From NCBI RefSeq assembly GCF_000220395.1, contig NW_004086242.1:1-39831 (forward strand): a stretch of 39,831 nt of DNA, written 5' to 3'. The notes beneath the pieces are model-generated. The model did not search any database, was not told where the DNA came from, and worked only from the letters and a program-made list of their open reading frames with translations. Made by a program: the position numbers and the translations under genes. Shown here piece by piece: positions 12,517 through 23,509 of the stretch. This stretch comes from Ichthyophthirius multifiliis (lineage: Eukaryota; Ciliophora; Oligohymenophorea; Hymenostomatida). Each line of letters begins with the position of its first letter. Positions within the stretch are counted from its first letter, which is position 1.

Positions 12517-13043
12517 ATGGAAGAAGCGAATTCCTAAGAAGAAAACTAAGACCATAAATAACAATAAGAAGAAATTTTATTAATTGAAGAACTTTCTACA
12601 GAAGGTATAAATAACAATGACATTCAAAAACTTAAAAAAGTTAAATTTAAAAATAATATAAAAAAAAAACAAATCAATAGTGTGGCATATTTACTCTTCG
12701 CTAACTTTTATTAAACACTAAAAAAGACTTAGTAAATAACTATGGAGTCTCTGAGGGAAAAGTAGACTTATATTGCAAAAAAGCATAAGAAATCCTTTCA
12801 CGATCTGAACAAAATAAATTATTTGGAGCAGAATTTGTACTCGGAACAGCAGTTTTATAGAGACGGAATTCAATAAAAAGAATATCTACAGGTTCGAAAA
12901 GTTTAAACGAAATACTTAACGGAGGTATTGAATCTTAAAGTATTACAGAATTCTATGGTGAATATCGTACAGGAAAAACTTAAATAGTACACACTTTATG
13001 CGTATTAGCTTAATTAGAAAACCATTGTTCTTGTAAAAAAATA

Positions 13044-13096
<53 letters not shown>

Positions 13097-13756
13097 TTAT
13101 TTATATATTATTTTATATTATTATATAAAATTATATAAAAATTATATTAGAACCTGGAAAAATACTCTATATAGATACTGAAGGTACTTTTAGACCTGAA
13201 AGAGTTTGCTAAATAGCATCTTTTTATGGAATAGAAGGTGAAGAGGCATTAAATAATATAGTCTATGGGAGAGCATATACAGTAGACTAATAAATGATTT
13301 TATTAACTAAATCAGCTGCTATAATGGTAGAGGAGAATAATTTTGCGTTGATTATTGTAGATTCTATCATGGCAAATTTTAGATGTGATTTTTCAGGCAG
13401 AGGTGAACTTTCGGAAAGATAGTAGAGTTTGGGAAAATTTCTAAGTAGATTATAAAGAGTTGCTGCAGAATTTAATGTTGCTGTAGTTATTACTAATTAA
13501 GTTATGGCAGATCCTTCTGGAGGAATGGCAGGTGGAGCCCCACCATAACCAAAACCGATTGGAGGACATATTTTGGCACATAGTTCAACTTAAAGGTTAT
13601 TTATGAGAAAGAAAAATGATAATATTAGGAAAATCAAGTATAGAATTATAATTTTATCAAAAAATAAAATAAATAAATAGACTTGTAGATTCACCTTATT
13701 TATAAGATAAAGAAGTTGATATTACAGTAAGTGATAAAGGAATAGGAGATGTATGA
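12517..13756 (+). CDS. DMC1: DMC1 meiotic recombinase (345 aa)
   Basis: ATG 12517 to TGA 13754-13756, with introns 12640-12680 (41 nt), 13033-13150 (with AT repeats) and 13638-13680 (43 nt). All phases agree and the frame is unbroken. After a short N-terminus comes the helix-hairpin-helix region ([24 protein letters not shown]), then the linker, then Walker A GEYRTGKT (about 134-141), [12 protein letters not shown], Walker B LIIVDS (Asp at about 229), ELSERQQSL, VVITNQVMADP and [11 protein letters not shown]51 and DMC1 are close paralogues. HTLCV after Walker A and IGGHILAH (RAD51 normally has GGNIIAH) favour DMC1, the meiosis-specific strand-exchange protein. The length matches the family (about 340). 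Missing the first intron would wrongly suggest a frameshift. No RAD51 gene is present in this window. Confidence 0.92.
13050..13090. repeat. (AT)n microsatellite in DMC1 intron 2
   Basis: About 40 bases of alternating AT within intron 13033-13150. Confidence 0.8.
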
Positions 13757-14059
13757 TAAAAAAAATATAAATTTATTTTTATATAATATATAGATTTTTT
13801 TATTATTTTAAAACTATCAAAATAAAATAGAATAATTATACAATTAAAAAATAAATTATTAATAAGAAAAATTAGAAAAATATAAATATAAAAAAAAATA
13901 TTTAAGAAATTATATATATTTATATATATCAAAATATATTTATATATATTTTTTATATATATATATATAATATATATATATATATTTTATATATTTTTTT
14001 TATTTTTTTATTTTAAATATATATATTTTTATTTAATTTATTTAATTATATAAATATTT
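13757..14059. other. Spacer after DMC1
   Basis: A/T-rich 3' flank of DMC1 with AT-rich runs at about 13920-14000. Nothing coding-like is seen. It lies between DMC1 and a possible convergent gene on the minus strand. Confidence 0.45.
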
Positions 14060-14740
14060 TTAATTAATTTTCTTTTATTATAGTTTTATCTATAATTAAA
14101 AGATATATTTCCTTAATTAATATTATTTTTTAATTAAAAATATTTATTTTAACTTTAATTAAAAGAACTTTTAATCCTTAATTATTTTATCTTTTTTTCA
14201 CCTTTAAAAATAGATTATTTCTTTATTTTTCTTTATTATTTCTATTTATCTAGATATTCTTTTTAATTTGCTATCATATGTATATCAGATACTTTTTTTA
14301 TCACCTTATAATCCAATATGACATTTAATTTATTTTATTTTATCCGAATTCCTATATATATTATTTGTTTAAATAATAATCTCCAAATTAATTATTTCAT
14401 TTTTATTACTCCTTTAATTAATAAATTCTATTTATATATTTCTGCTTGTTTTAACTACAAAAAAATAAAAAAAACATCTTTATATTTATATTATATGAAG
14501 AGATTTTAAAATATTCAAAAATGTTTAATGAGGTATAATTAATACTAAATAATCATAATATATTAGTCTTCATTATTTCTGAAAAATAATCTTTTTAACA
14601 TAATGAATATAAATATGACAACCTTAATCATATTATAATCTTATCTGATTAAGTGATCTTTAATTGCTTAAATTTTAAGTTTTAAAGACTTTTGTAATAT
14701 GAAAAATCTATTATTTCTAGTTTTTAAGTAATATATTTAT
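14060..14740 (-). CDS. Possible unidentified gene, minus strand, exon structure unresolved
   Basis: The clearest coding-like stretch reads on the minus strand around 14290-14090 as KKVSDIHMIANQKEYLDKQ, followed by Lys/Gln-rich residues, compositionally like the other genes here. A strong intron 3' end (T-rich, ending TTTGTAG) sits near 14455, and a further open stretch lies upstream to about 14740 (QAIKDHLIRQDYNMIK). I could not find one consistent chain of exons: two alternative frames remain plausible through 14300-14450, and neither start nor stop is fixed. No family was recognised. The plus strand of the same interval is also open for a long way, as expected by chance with a single stop codon, but its residues are mostly Ile/Phe/Tyr/Asn and look non-coding. 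Confidence 0.35.
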
Positions 14741-15076
14741 AAATTAGGTATATATATATATATATTTATATATATTTTATATTTTCTAAATATGTATTTT
14801 TATTCTTTTTGTATTTTAAATATTATATTAAATAATTTTTATTTATTTTTGTTTTATATTATTTATTTATTAAAATTTTTAATATACTAAATTAATTTTT
14901 TTTCTTTTTTTTCTGTATTTAAAATTATTTTTTTCCTTGTATTTTTTAATATTAGTATTATATTTATAATGTATTCATAATTTTTATTTATTTAAATTAA
15001 TTTTTATTTATTTATAAAAGAATTTAAAAATCATATTTTCTAAAAATAAAATAAAAAATAATAAACTCAAAATATA

Positions 15077-15522
15077 ATGGATAATAAATATTCTGAAAAT
15101 TCAAGAATAAACGAAAAACAATATACAAATTAAAATTAATATTAAAATATAATAAAAGAATAAGAAAAAAAGTATTTTATATAATAAATAAATATGAATT
15201 AATAAATTCATTTTTAAAAATAGTAATTAAAAAAAAGTATAAGAAAATATTGGCTAATAATATGAAATAGATGAAAGTTACGAATATGAAGATGAAGACA
15301 AATAAATAGAAATAAAAAAAAAAAAAAAAAAAAAAACTGACATTAAAATTCAAAAAGAGGAAATTATTACTAAAATAACAATTTTAAATGAAATATTTGA
15401 AAATATATTAAATGATTAAATAATAAAAAACTTCAATAATACTCCCGAATTTCAAAAACTATAAACTATAAATAATTATTTATAAAAATTAAGAAAAGAA
15501 ATTGATGAAAACTAAGTTAAAA

Positions 15523-15586
<64 letters not shown>

Positions 15587-16068
15587 TATAATTTTTTTAT
15601 AATATATGTTTTTTTATTATTTTTATTTATATAATTTTTTATATTATTTTAATATAAATAATTTTTAATTATGTTTTAATATTTTTTTTATATAATAATT
15701 TATATATATATATATATTTTTCTTATAATATAAAGAATATAAACTATTTGGAAATAAATAATTTAATTTAAATTTTATGCTCATTAAATATATATAATTA
15801 ATTCTATTTAAAATATTATAGGAATCTTATCTAATAATAAATACAAAAAAACTAGTTTTAGTACAAAAATATCTCGAAAAATATTTAAATTTAATTTTAT
15901 ATATTAAATCTAATTTTTTTAAACTTATTGGTATTTAATTTCTGATATTAATATCTATTTTATTATTTTTCATATATTAAATTATTCATATAACTATTGA
16001 ATTTAAAAAAACCGACATAAAAATAATTAAAATTCTTGATTTCTTAGCTTATAATTAAGTAAACAAAA

Positions 16069-16120
<52 letters not shown>

Positions 16121-17299
16121 AGTATATCTCTTATAATAACATTTACATTATTAATAAGTTTCCTTTAGTTTATAATTATATAAAATATCTACAGTAAAAT
16201 ATTTTCCCATAATATATAATAAAATAACCTCGAGGATAAAAAATAACTACTAAAAGTTTTTATAAACAATAACCCAATTTTAAATGTATGCATAATTCAC
16301 ATAATAAACGAAAAAATGATCCCTCATAAATTCGACTTATGCATTTGGTTTATTATATATTTTTGTTTTGCCATCCAAAAAGCCTATTTATTAATTCCGG
16401 CTTAAAATCTAAAAGACTTAGTATAGAAATTAGCCGAAAATAATATTGAAAATGAAAATGCTTCCTAAATTAAATACCAAATAAAATAAATAGAAAAGTT
16501 CTCTAAAGTAATATTGTTAATTTCATCTATTTAATTTTATTTAATCCTCCGTTTTTTCCATACTTGTACTTTTTTTAGGCTTTTACTTTTAATACTTTTA
16601 CATCTTTCTATATTAATAAAATCATCCTATATATTTTTATATGCTAAAAGTTTAATAAAAAATCTTACTTTTTATAGTATTTCAAATATAGATGATATAT
16701 AGGAGCCCTTTTTAATCAAAAGAAACCTTTTTTCAATATTATATTAATTAATTTACCTTTTTTATTACTTTCTATTAGTAATCTTATATATATAGAAATT
16801 TTAAAATATAATACACATAAATTAAATGTGGGTAGGCTTTTTACTTATTAAAATTTAAAGACCTTTGATGCATATATTGGGCAATTTAAAGGAAATTTTA
16901 GTCTTCAAAAATATTTAAAATAACCTCGATTTGGCTTTCCCAAAAATTTCGGATGAAAATTAAAATGATATATGCTCTATATGCCATGAAACGCTAACTT
17001 TTGCAAGAAAAATAAAGTCTTGTGGCCATTTTTTCCATATTAAATGTCTATTTAAATGGCTAAAGTTTTAAAATTAATAAAAATGTCCAATTTGTAGAAA
17101 AGAAATTGAAAATTTTTCTTTAGAATAGTAATAATTATGGAATATTTTGAAAAATTTGTACTAGAGTATATTGTAAAAGATCAATATTTTCTTTTTATGG
17201 AGAAGAAATTAATAATAAAATATTGAATAAAATGAAATTTTTAATGGGGAAGAAGAAGAGTTTAAAATTGATAATTTAATGAATTAAATAAGTTAAAAT

Positions 17300-17348
<49 letters not shown>

Positions 17349-18319
17349 TTAATGATAATAATGATAATAATGATTTTAATAATAGTGATAATAATAATGA
17401 TAATAATAATAGTGATGATTATGAAGATGAAGAAGAGGAAGAAAAAGAAAATAATTAATAATAAAATATTTATGATAATAATCTTTATTCTTTATAATAA
17501 CTTTAATATTTTTATTTTTAATAATAAAAAATTATTAACTAATAATTTTTATATAAAAATGATGAATAATAAGAAATTTAAATTAATTAAGATTTTAGTT
17601 AGGGTAATATAAATTTAATAAACGAAAAATAAAATAAATTATTTAATTAATAATAAGATAATTTATTTAATTAATAAATAAATTCAGATAATAACTCATA
17701 ATAAGATTAAGCATATAATTAATAGTAAGACTTAATTTTAACTAAAGAAAAGGAACAATATATTTTTATTTAATAAAATAACAATTAAAATATTGAAAAT
17801 AATGACTATATCAATGAAAATAATTATATTAATAATGTAAATGATAATTATAATAATTAAAATAAAGAACCTGATTAACTTTTTAAAGAAAAAATTAACA
17901 TTTATAAATAAGTCGAAGACTATAATAATATTTATTAATAAATTTTGTAAAAATAATAAAATAAAGAATTAGATTCTAATAAATAAAATATAAACCAAAA
18001 TTAAATATCTAACTAATAATAATTTTTAAAAGACAAAATCTAAATATAAAACTAAAATTTTTAAATTAATGATAAAATATAAATTGAATAATAAATAATC
18101 GAAAATTAATTATAAAAATAAAACGAAAATACATTTAATAAATTAATCTAAAAATAGTGTTTTTAAGATTAAAAAGAAGATAATTATAGTTAATAATAAG
18201 ATAATAAAAACTAATATTTATAATAATATATATTTAAATCAAATAAATAATATAATTCCTAGAATATATAGTGTAATTTTGAAAATATAGACTTAAATTA
18301 ATAATAATAATAGAATTGA
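15077..18319 (+). CDS. HRD1: HRD1/synoviolin-like multi-pass membrane RING-H2 E3 ligase (941 aa)
   Basis: ATG 15077 to TGA 18317-18319, with introns 15172-15223, 15516-15821 and 16059-16117. All phases agree over 942 codons. The N-terminus (about 130 aa) is hydrophilic, acidic and then poly-Lys. Several hydrophobic spans follow, for example IQFLILISILLFFIYQ, ISLIITFTLLISFLQF, LCIWFIIYFCFAIQ and LLLLILLHLSIL. The RING-H2 comes next (CSIC at residues 494-497, CGHFFHIKC, CPICR), and then a tail of nearly 400 residues dominated by Asn and Gln. Several transmembrane helices followed by a cytosolic RING-H2 is the layout of HRD1 and gp78, the ERAD ubiquitin ligases of the ER membrane. The long hydrophilic N-terminus is unlike HRD1, whose first helix starts near the N-terminus. 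Other multi-pass RING ligases (TRC8/RNF145 type) remain possible. Confidence 0.82.
15525..15581. repeat. (AT)n microsatellite in HRD1-like intron 2
   Basis: About 57 bases of alternating AT inside the 306-nt intron 15516-15821, the longest intron modelled in the window. Confidence 0.8.
16073..16116. repeat. (AT)n microsatellite filling HRD1-like intron 3
   Basis: The AT run occupies most of the 59-nt intron 16059-16117, leaving only the GTAAAC donor and the TATATAG acceptor outside it. Confidence 0.8.
17301..17349. repeat. (AAT)n encoding poly-Asn in the HRD1-like tail
   Basis: A trinucleotide run in frame within the last exon of the HRD1-like gene, giving an asparagine tract of about 15 residues that continues as Asn/Asp-rich sequence. 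Confidence 0.8.
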
Positions 18320-18568
18320 AATTTTAAAATATTAAGGCTATATATATATTTTAACAAAAAACCAAAAAAAAAAAAAATTTTCAATAATTAAAGTATATTG
18401 TAAATATTTTTATTAAATATTTATATATAATACATATTTATATTATAATTAATTATAAAAAAATAATTTATATTGTAAATTCTTATTCGATATATTAAAT
18501 ATTTATAATTTAATATAGATATATTTAGTAGATCTATATATAAAATTGATAATTATTATTTGATAAAA

Positions 18569-19227
18569 AATGTCGAACTTTTAAAATAAATAAACTATTT
18601 AACTATTTTATTATAATAATAAATATATATATTATATATCTATTTTAATAAAAATAATATAAAAAAATAAATATTATATTAAAATTAACCTTATGAAGAA
18701 AAATAAAACTAAAAATATGAGCAAAATTGATTTATATAGTAGTTAAAAAAAAATAGAAAGTAATTATTATATAATCAAATTGAATTTTTAAAAATAAATA
18801 TAAATATCTAAAGGAATAAAAGAAATAAATTACAAAATAAATTATAATAATCATAAATAAAATTTTAATAGAAATTAAATTAAGAAAAATACCAAATAAA
18901 TATGAATCCGGATTAAAATATATGATAATAAAAATAAGAATAAATAGTTTTAATTATTAAAATATTTAATTAAGTTTAAATAATATTTATAAGAAAATAG
19001 TTTTGTTCTAATAAACTAAAAAATTGAAATGTAATTGAAAAAATATAAGATAGTAAATAATATTAAAAATAATAGAAATATTAATAAATATATCAAAATA
19101 GAATGAATAAGTAAAAAAAAAAAATAGGAAAAAGATAAAAATATTGAAAATAAAAATGTTTAAAAGAAAAAAAAAAATTAAATATTAATAATATAAAAAT
19201 TAATAATTTTATTAATAAAATAATAAT

Positions 19228-19270
<43 letters not shown>

Positions 19271-19740
19271 TTAACTCATATCCTGAATATTTTATAATTA
19301 AATACTAATTATACTTAATTAATATAATTAATAATTATTTCTTTTATTTTTTTAACATAAATTTTAATAAAATAATGTTAATAAATATTATATATAATAA
19401 TTAAATTAAAAAAAAAGTAAAAGTTTAATTTAAAATAAAATAAATTATCATATTAAAAACGAAGACTATTATCAAAAGAATATATATGTTAAAATGTTTA
19501 TCTTCTAAAATATTCACACATAATACTTTCTTTAAAAAGCATATCCTGATACTTTAAAAGAAATTATTATTATGCCCAATAGAAGGATCTGTTAAAAAAT
19601 TGATTGACAATTCAAAATTAAGAAAGTATTAATTAGTACAAACAAGAGAACGACCATTTAGATTAATGCTAAATGAAAATAAATAAAAAGAATAATTTAA
19701 ATGGACTTTATAAGGAAAAAATATAATATTGATTTAAATA
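18569..19740 (+). CDS. Broken or mis-sequenced Gln/Asn/Lys-rich coding region, unidentified
   Basis: An ATG at 18569 (MSNFQNKQTIQLF) opens a short frame. Coding-like Gln/Lys/Asn-rich segments then appear in changing frames: around 18680-18930 (QLLYNQIEFLKININIQ; KFQQKLNQEKYQINMNPDQ) and, most convincingly, 19440-19740. There, FLQKAYPDTLKEIIIM is followed one base out of frame by CPIEGSVKKLIDNSKLRKY and RERPFRLMLNENKQKEQF. An (AAT)n run lies at 19229-19270. I could not join these into one model with GT..AG introns, no stop is fixed, and no family was recognised. It may be one gene with several sequence errors, two genes, or a decaying gene. Unlike the other broken genes here, the change near 19580 needs an extra base (or two missing ones). 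Confidence 0.35.
19229..19270. repeat. (AAT)n trinucleotide repeat
   Basis: About 14 AAT units in the unresolved coding region, probably another poly-Asn tract. Confidence 0.7.
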
Positions 19741-20125
19741 TTTATATATATATAGTATTTAAAAAAATAAAAAAAAAGAATATAAATATATATATATAAT
19801 AATAATAAATTTATATTATTAAAATTACATTATTTTTATTTAAAAATAAAAAAGTAAAGGGAAAAAAAATAAATTAAATTAAAATAAAAAAATAAAATTA
19901 ATATTAAATTTAAATAACCTTTAAAAAGCCAACTTTATAAAATAAAAACATAAATAAATACATATAACCATAAAAATATAAAATTATTACATTAAAAAAC
20001 TTTTTTTTTTTAAAAAAATAAATATATATATATATATATATATAAAACAAACAAAATAAAAAAAAAAATCAAAAAAAACAAAAAAAAACAAAAAAAATCA
20101 TAAAAAACATAAAAAATTCATAAAA
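19741..20125. other. Intergenic upstream of SIN1
   Basis: A/T-rich spacer with an (AT)n run at about 20024-20043 and long A-rich stretches ending just before the SIN1 ATG at 20126. No other feature was recognised. Confidence 0.5.
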
Positions 20126-21178
20126 ATGGAAGGCTTCCAATAACTCTAATTAATTACATAATAAAAAACACAAAACGAGATTTTTTCGAATTCATCTTCT
20201 TCCTAAACTGACTCTATATAATAAAAACAATTCGAAAATCACAAATCATTTGAAATAGAGTCTAACAATTAAATATAAAACACATAATAATGCCAATATC
20301 CAATCCATAATTAATAATCAAAAAGTCAATTTGTATTAAATGATTTAAAATTAGACTTTTAAAATTTATTATTTAGTGATTAATATATACCAACAACTGA
20401 AGATATAGTATCTGAAATAAGCCAAATATTAAACAATTAGAAAAATTCGAAATAATTATTATTAACTTCTTAATAAAATAAACACACATGTATTCGAATA
20501 AACAAAGAAAGCCAAAAAAACAACAATGAAAGTCTAATAATAAAAGATTAGAGTCCTGATTAGATCTAAGATTAGAAAATATTAATTTCCCCGGCAAGAG
20601 TTAAGTCTATTTCTACTTTGTTTTATAAAAAAACACTCGAAAAAAATAATCAATAATAAAAAATAAGTTCATTTAATTCTTATAATAATAATGAAATCAT
20701 TTAAGAAGAACCAGTGTAATCTAAACATGATATAATAGAATAAAAAGAAGCAAAAAATATTTAAAATAAATAAAAATTAGGAAGGTCTAATACAGTCCTA
20801 ATAGATAAAAAATTATAAGAAAAAATACAAAATAAAAGCCTTATATTTCTAAAAAATGAACAAACAATACATAATCATTAATAAAATGGAAAACAAGTTA
20901 TAGATTAAGACTGTCAAGAATGTAAAATAGAAATTGTAAAAAAAAAAAGTCAAAGTTAATTGATAGAAACATCTTCAGAATATTAATCATCATCTAATTC
21001 TTCAAAAAATGAGAAAGAAAACTAAAAATAAAATAATGGATTAGAATTTAAAGAAATACCTATTTAAGTAATTGAATCACAGTTTTAAATTTTAAAAAAA
21101 TCTTAATTAAAACTCGAAAAAATAACTAAAAAAAGTAAAAAAAAAAAAAAAATTTAAATATATATGAAAATAATTATG

Positions 21179-21219
<41 letters not shown>

Positions 21220-22532
21220 GTTTTAATTATGTATATATAGATGACGATTAAATTTTTACTTTAGGAGATTACGATAAAAATACATTTAAACAAATTCGTG
21301 TTTATTTTTTCAATGATAAAACTTTATTTTTAGATTTTAATATTAATACTTCTACAACTTCTATTGGTGAATTTATTAATTTTATAATTGATTCAACTTA
21401 ATATACATCTAAACTATAAAATATATAAATACACGAAAATATAGAGATATATGAACTCAGACCTAATTTAGGTGATAAGGACAGTCTTTTTTACAAGGCT
21501 GATTTTATTAATATGCCTGAATTATCGAAAGATATGTTAATTATTCATACCGATATAGATTCTGTATGTTGTTTTGTTGAAAAAGAGGAATGCTTTGTCA
21601 ATAATAATGACAATATTAACAATAGTCAGTTAATAAACAACAACACTGACAATTAAATAGAATTAGATAGTTATAATGACTTAAAATTATTCGAAGAAGT
21701 GTATAATAAAGCCGATAAATTAGTATTTAAAATAAAATATTAAGAGAAAGATTTCCAATCTATAATAAAAATCGGGAAAAACTTAAAAGTAAAGGACATA
21801 TATTAATCAATACCTAAAAAAATAGACGTAAATAAAACCGATTTCCATATTTTAGGTACAATAAATGAAAACGAAGGTTTCGTAAACTTAGACTTAGAAA
21901 TGCCTTTATAAATAATAAAAGAAAAATAATTAATAATAAAAAAAAAAGTCTTCGAAGACTAACAAAATTACTATTTATAAAAATCCTAATAATAATAAAA
22001 TTAATAATAAAATTAATAATATAATTTTAAACAATAAAACGATTTAAATTAAAATAGCCGTTAATATATAAACCATAACTCAAGTAGTTCAAGTGAAAAT
22101 GATGAAGAAGATGAGGAAAATTCCAATAACAAATACATTTAGCCTTGGATGTTATTTGATATGGATAATTTGAATAAATATGAGGAATTTTAAGTAATAA
22201 AAATCAACTAGAAAAGTAAAAAATAGGGTAAAAGACTTATTGGGATAGATGAGAATATTATATATAATAAAAAATATACAGATAATAAGAATTTGGCCTT
22301 TATTTAAATTTTATTTTGCTTTTTTATCCCTTAATCGGACAATATTACTAAAAGTCCGTAAAAATATATAAATGATATTCTAGATTTAAAAATTATTTCC
22401 TGGGATACTATTTTTGTGGAATTTAGGGAAAAAAACTCTTCTAAAATATGGCTTCTTAAAAATAATGATCCTATTACAGCTTAAAAAATATATTAAAAAT
22501 TAAATATGTTAAGAAAAAATAGACCAATTTGA
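20126..22532 (+). CDS. SIN1: SIN1/Avo1-type TORC2 subunit (766 aa)
   Basis: ATG 20126 (MEGFQQLQLITQQKTQNE) to TGA 22530-22532 with one intron, 21135-21240, in phase and with no frame break (767 codons). Residues 1-336 are mostly Ser/Gln/Asn/Lys-rich and low in order. After the intron comes a CRIM-like region (IRVYFFNDKTLFLDFN, YELRPNLGDKDSLFYKADF), then a Ras-binding-like segment (LVFKIKYQEKDFQSIIKIGK, KVKDIYQSIP), an Asn/Gln linker, and a C-terminal PH domain (KYEEFQVIKINQK through DTIFVEFREKNSSKIWLL to AQKIYQKLNMLR). The order CRIM, RBD, PH is that of SIN1, the TORC2 subunit that recruits AKT-type kinases to TOR. The call rests on domain order and PH-region resemblance and is less certain than the enzymes. 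Its stop lies 50 bases from that of the convergent histidine kinase. Confidence 0.78.
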
Positions 22533-22582
22533 TTAAATAAATATATATTATTAATATATATATTTTATTTTATTTTTCTCTC
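22533..22582. other. 50-base convergent intergenic between SIN1 and histidine kinase
   Basis: Only 50 A/T-rich bases separate two TGA stops on opposite strands, so the 3' UTRs or polyadenylation sites of the two transcripts very probably overlap. Confidence 0.7.
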
Positions 22583-23472
22583 TCATATTTTCACTTATTC
22601 CAAAGCTTAAAATAATATATTAATATCCACAGGTTTACTTATATGATAATTAGCTCCATATTCTAAACTTAATTAAATATCTTCTTCATTACAATTAGCA
22701 CTACTGACAATAATTACACTTTATTTTAATTAGTTTTCTTTTTCGAATTTCCTTATTAATTAAATAGATTCATAACCTCCCATTACTGGCATTTATATAT
22801 CCATAATAATTAAATTGAATTAACTATTTTTATATATTCTAAAAGCTTCTAAACCATCAGAAGCTGTTTATATTTCGATTTTATATTCTTTTAAAAGTAA
22901 TTATTAAAGAGCGATCTTATTAAAAATCTCATCATCTACAATTAATAGATTTTTAAACTTTGAAATTATTTAATTGTTAATTTGTGAATTATTCTCTTTA
23001 AAGCCATTATTAGTACCTCCTATATTAGCCACAAAAATGCTTTTTCTATGTAAATTATTTTAATCTTTTCTTTATTTTTATTAATATCCAAATTAATACA
23101 AATTCTTTAAATTAGTCATAGAATGACTTCTTACTCGATTACTTACACTATTTTAATTCTCAGTTTCGGTTTCTTCCTAAAATTAATTCTAGTATACACT
23201 TTTATCCTCATAACTAGACTATAAAGAAGAATTTAAACTTCCGAATTATTCAAAATATTTATCATATACATATTCTTAACTTTTACACGAATTTATTCTA
23301 GAAGTTTAATCCATACTTAAATTTATATATATTATAAAAGTAAATTTCGTACCTTTACCAATATGAGATTCTAAAAAAATCTTCTTATAAGGACCTAATT
23401 AACTAACTAAATTTTAACACATACATAATCCTAAGCCAACACCTATTTAAAGAATATATATATATAAGCTAG

Positions 23473-23509
<37 letters not shown>

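Noticed and set aside
12640-12760. Apparent frameshift in DMC1 requiring an added A near 12725
   Set aside because: A 41-nt GT..AG intron at 12640-12680 restores the frame and produces the conserved helix-hairpin-helix sequence [16 protein letters not shown].
14318-14509. Plus-strand Phe/Ile/Tyr-rich frame near 14.4 kb
   Set aside because: Its residue mix is that of random A/T-rich DNA; the minus strand reads Lys/Gln/Glu-rich protein there.
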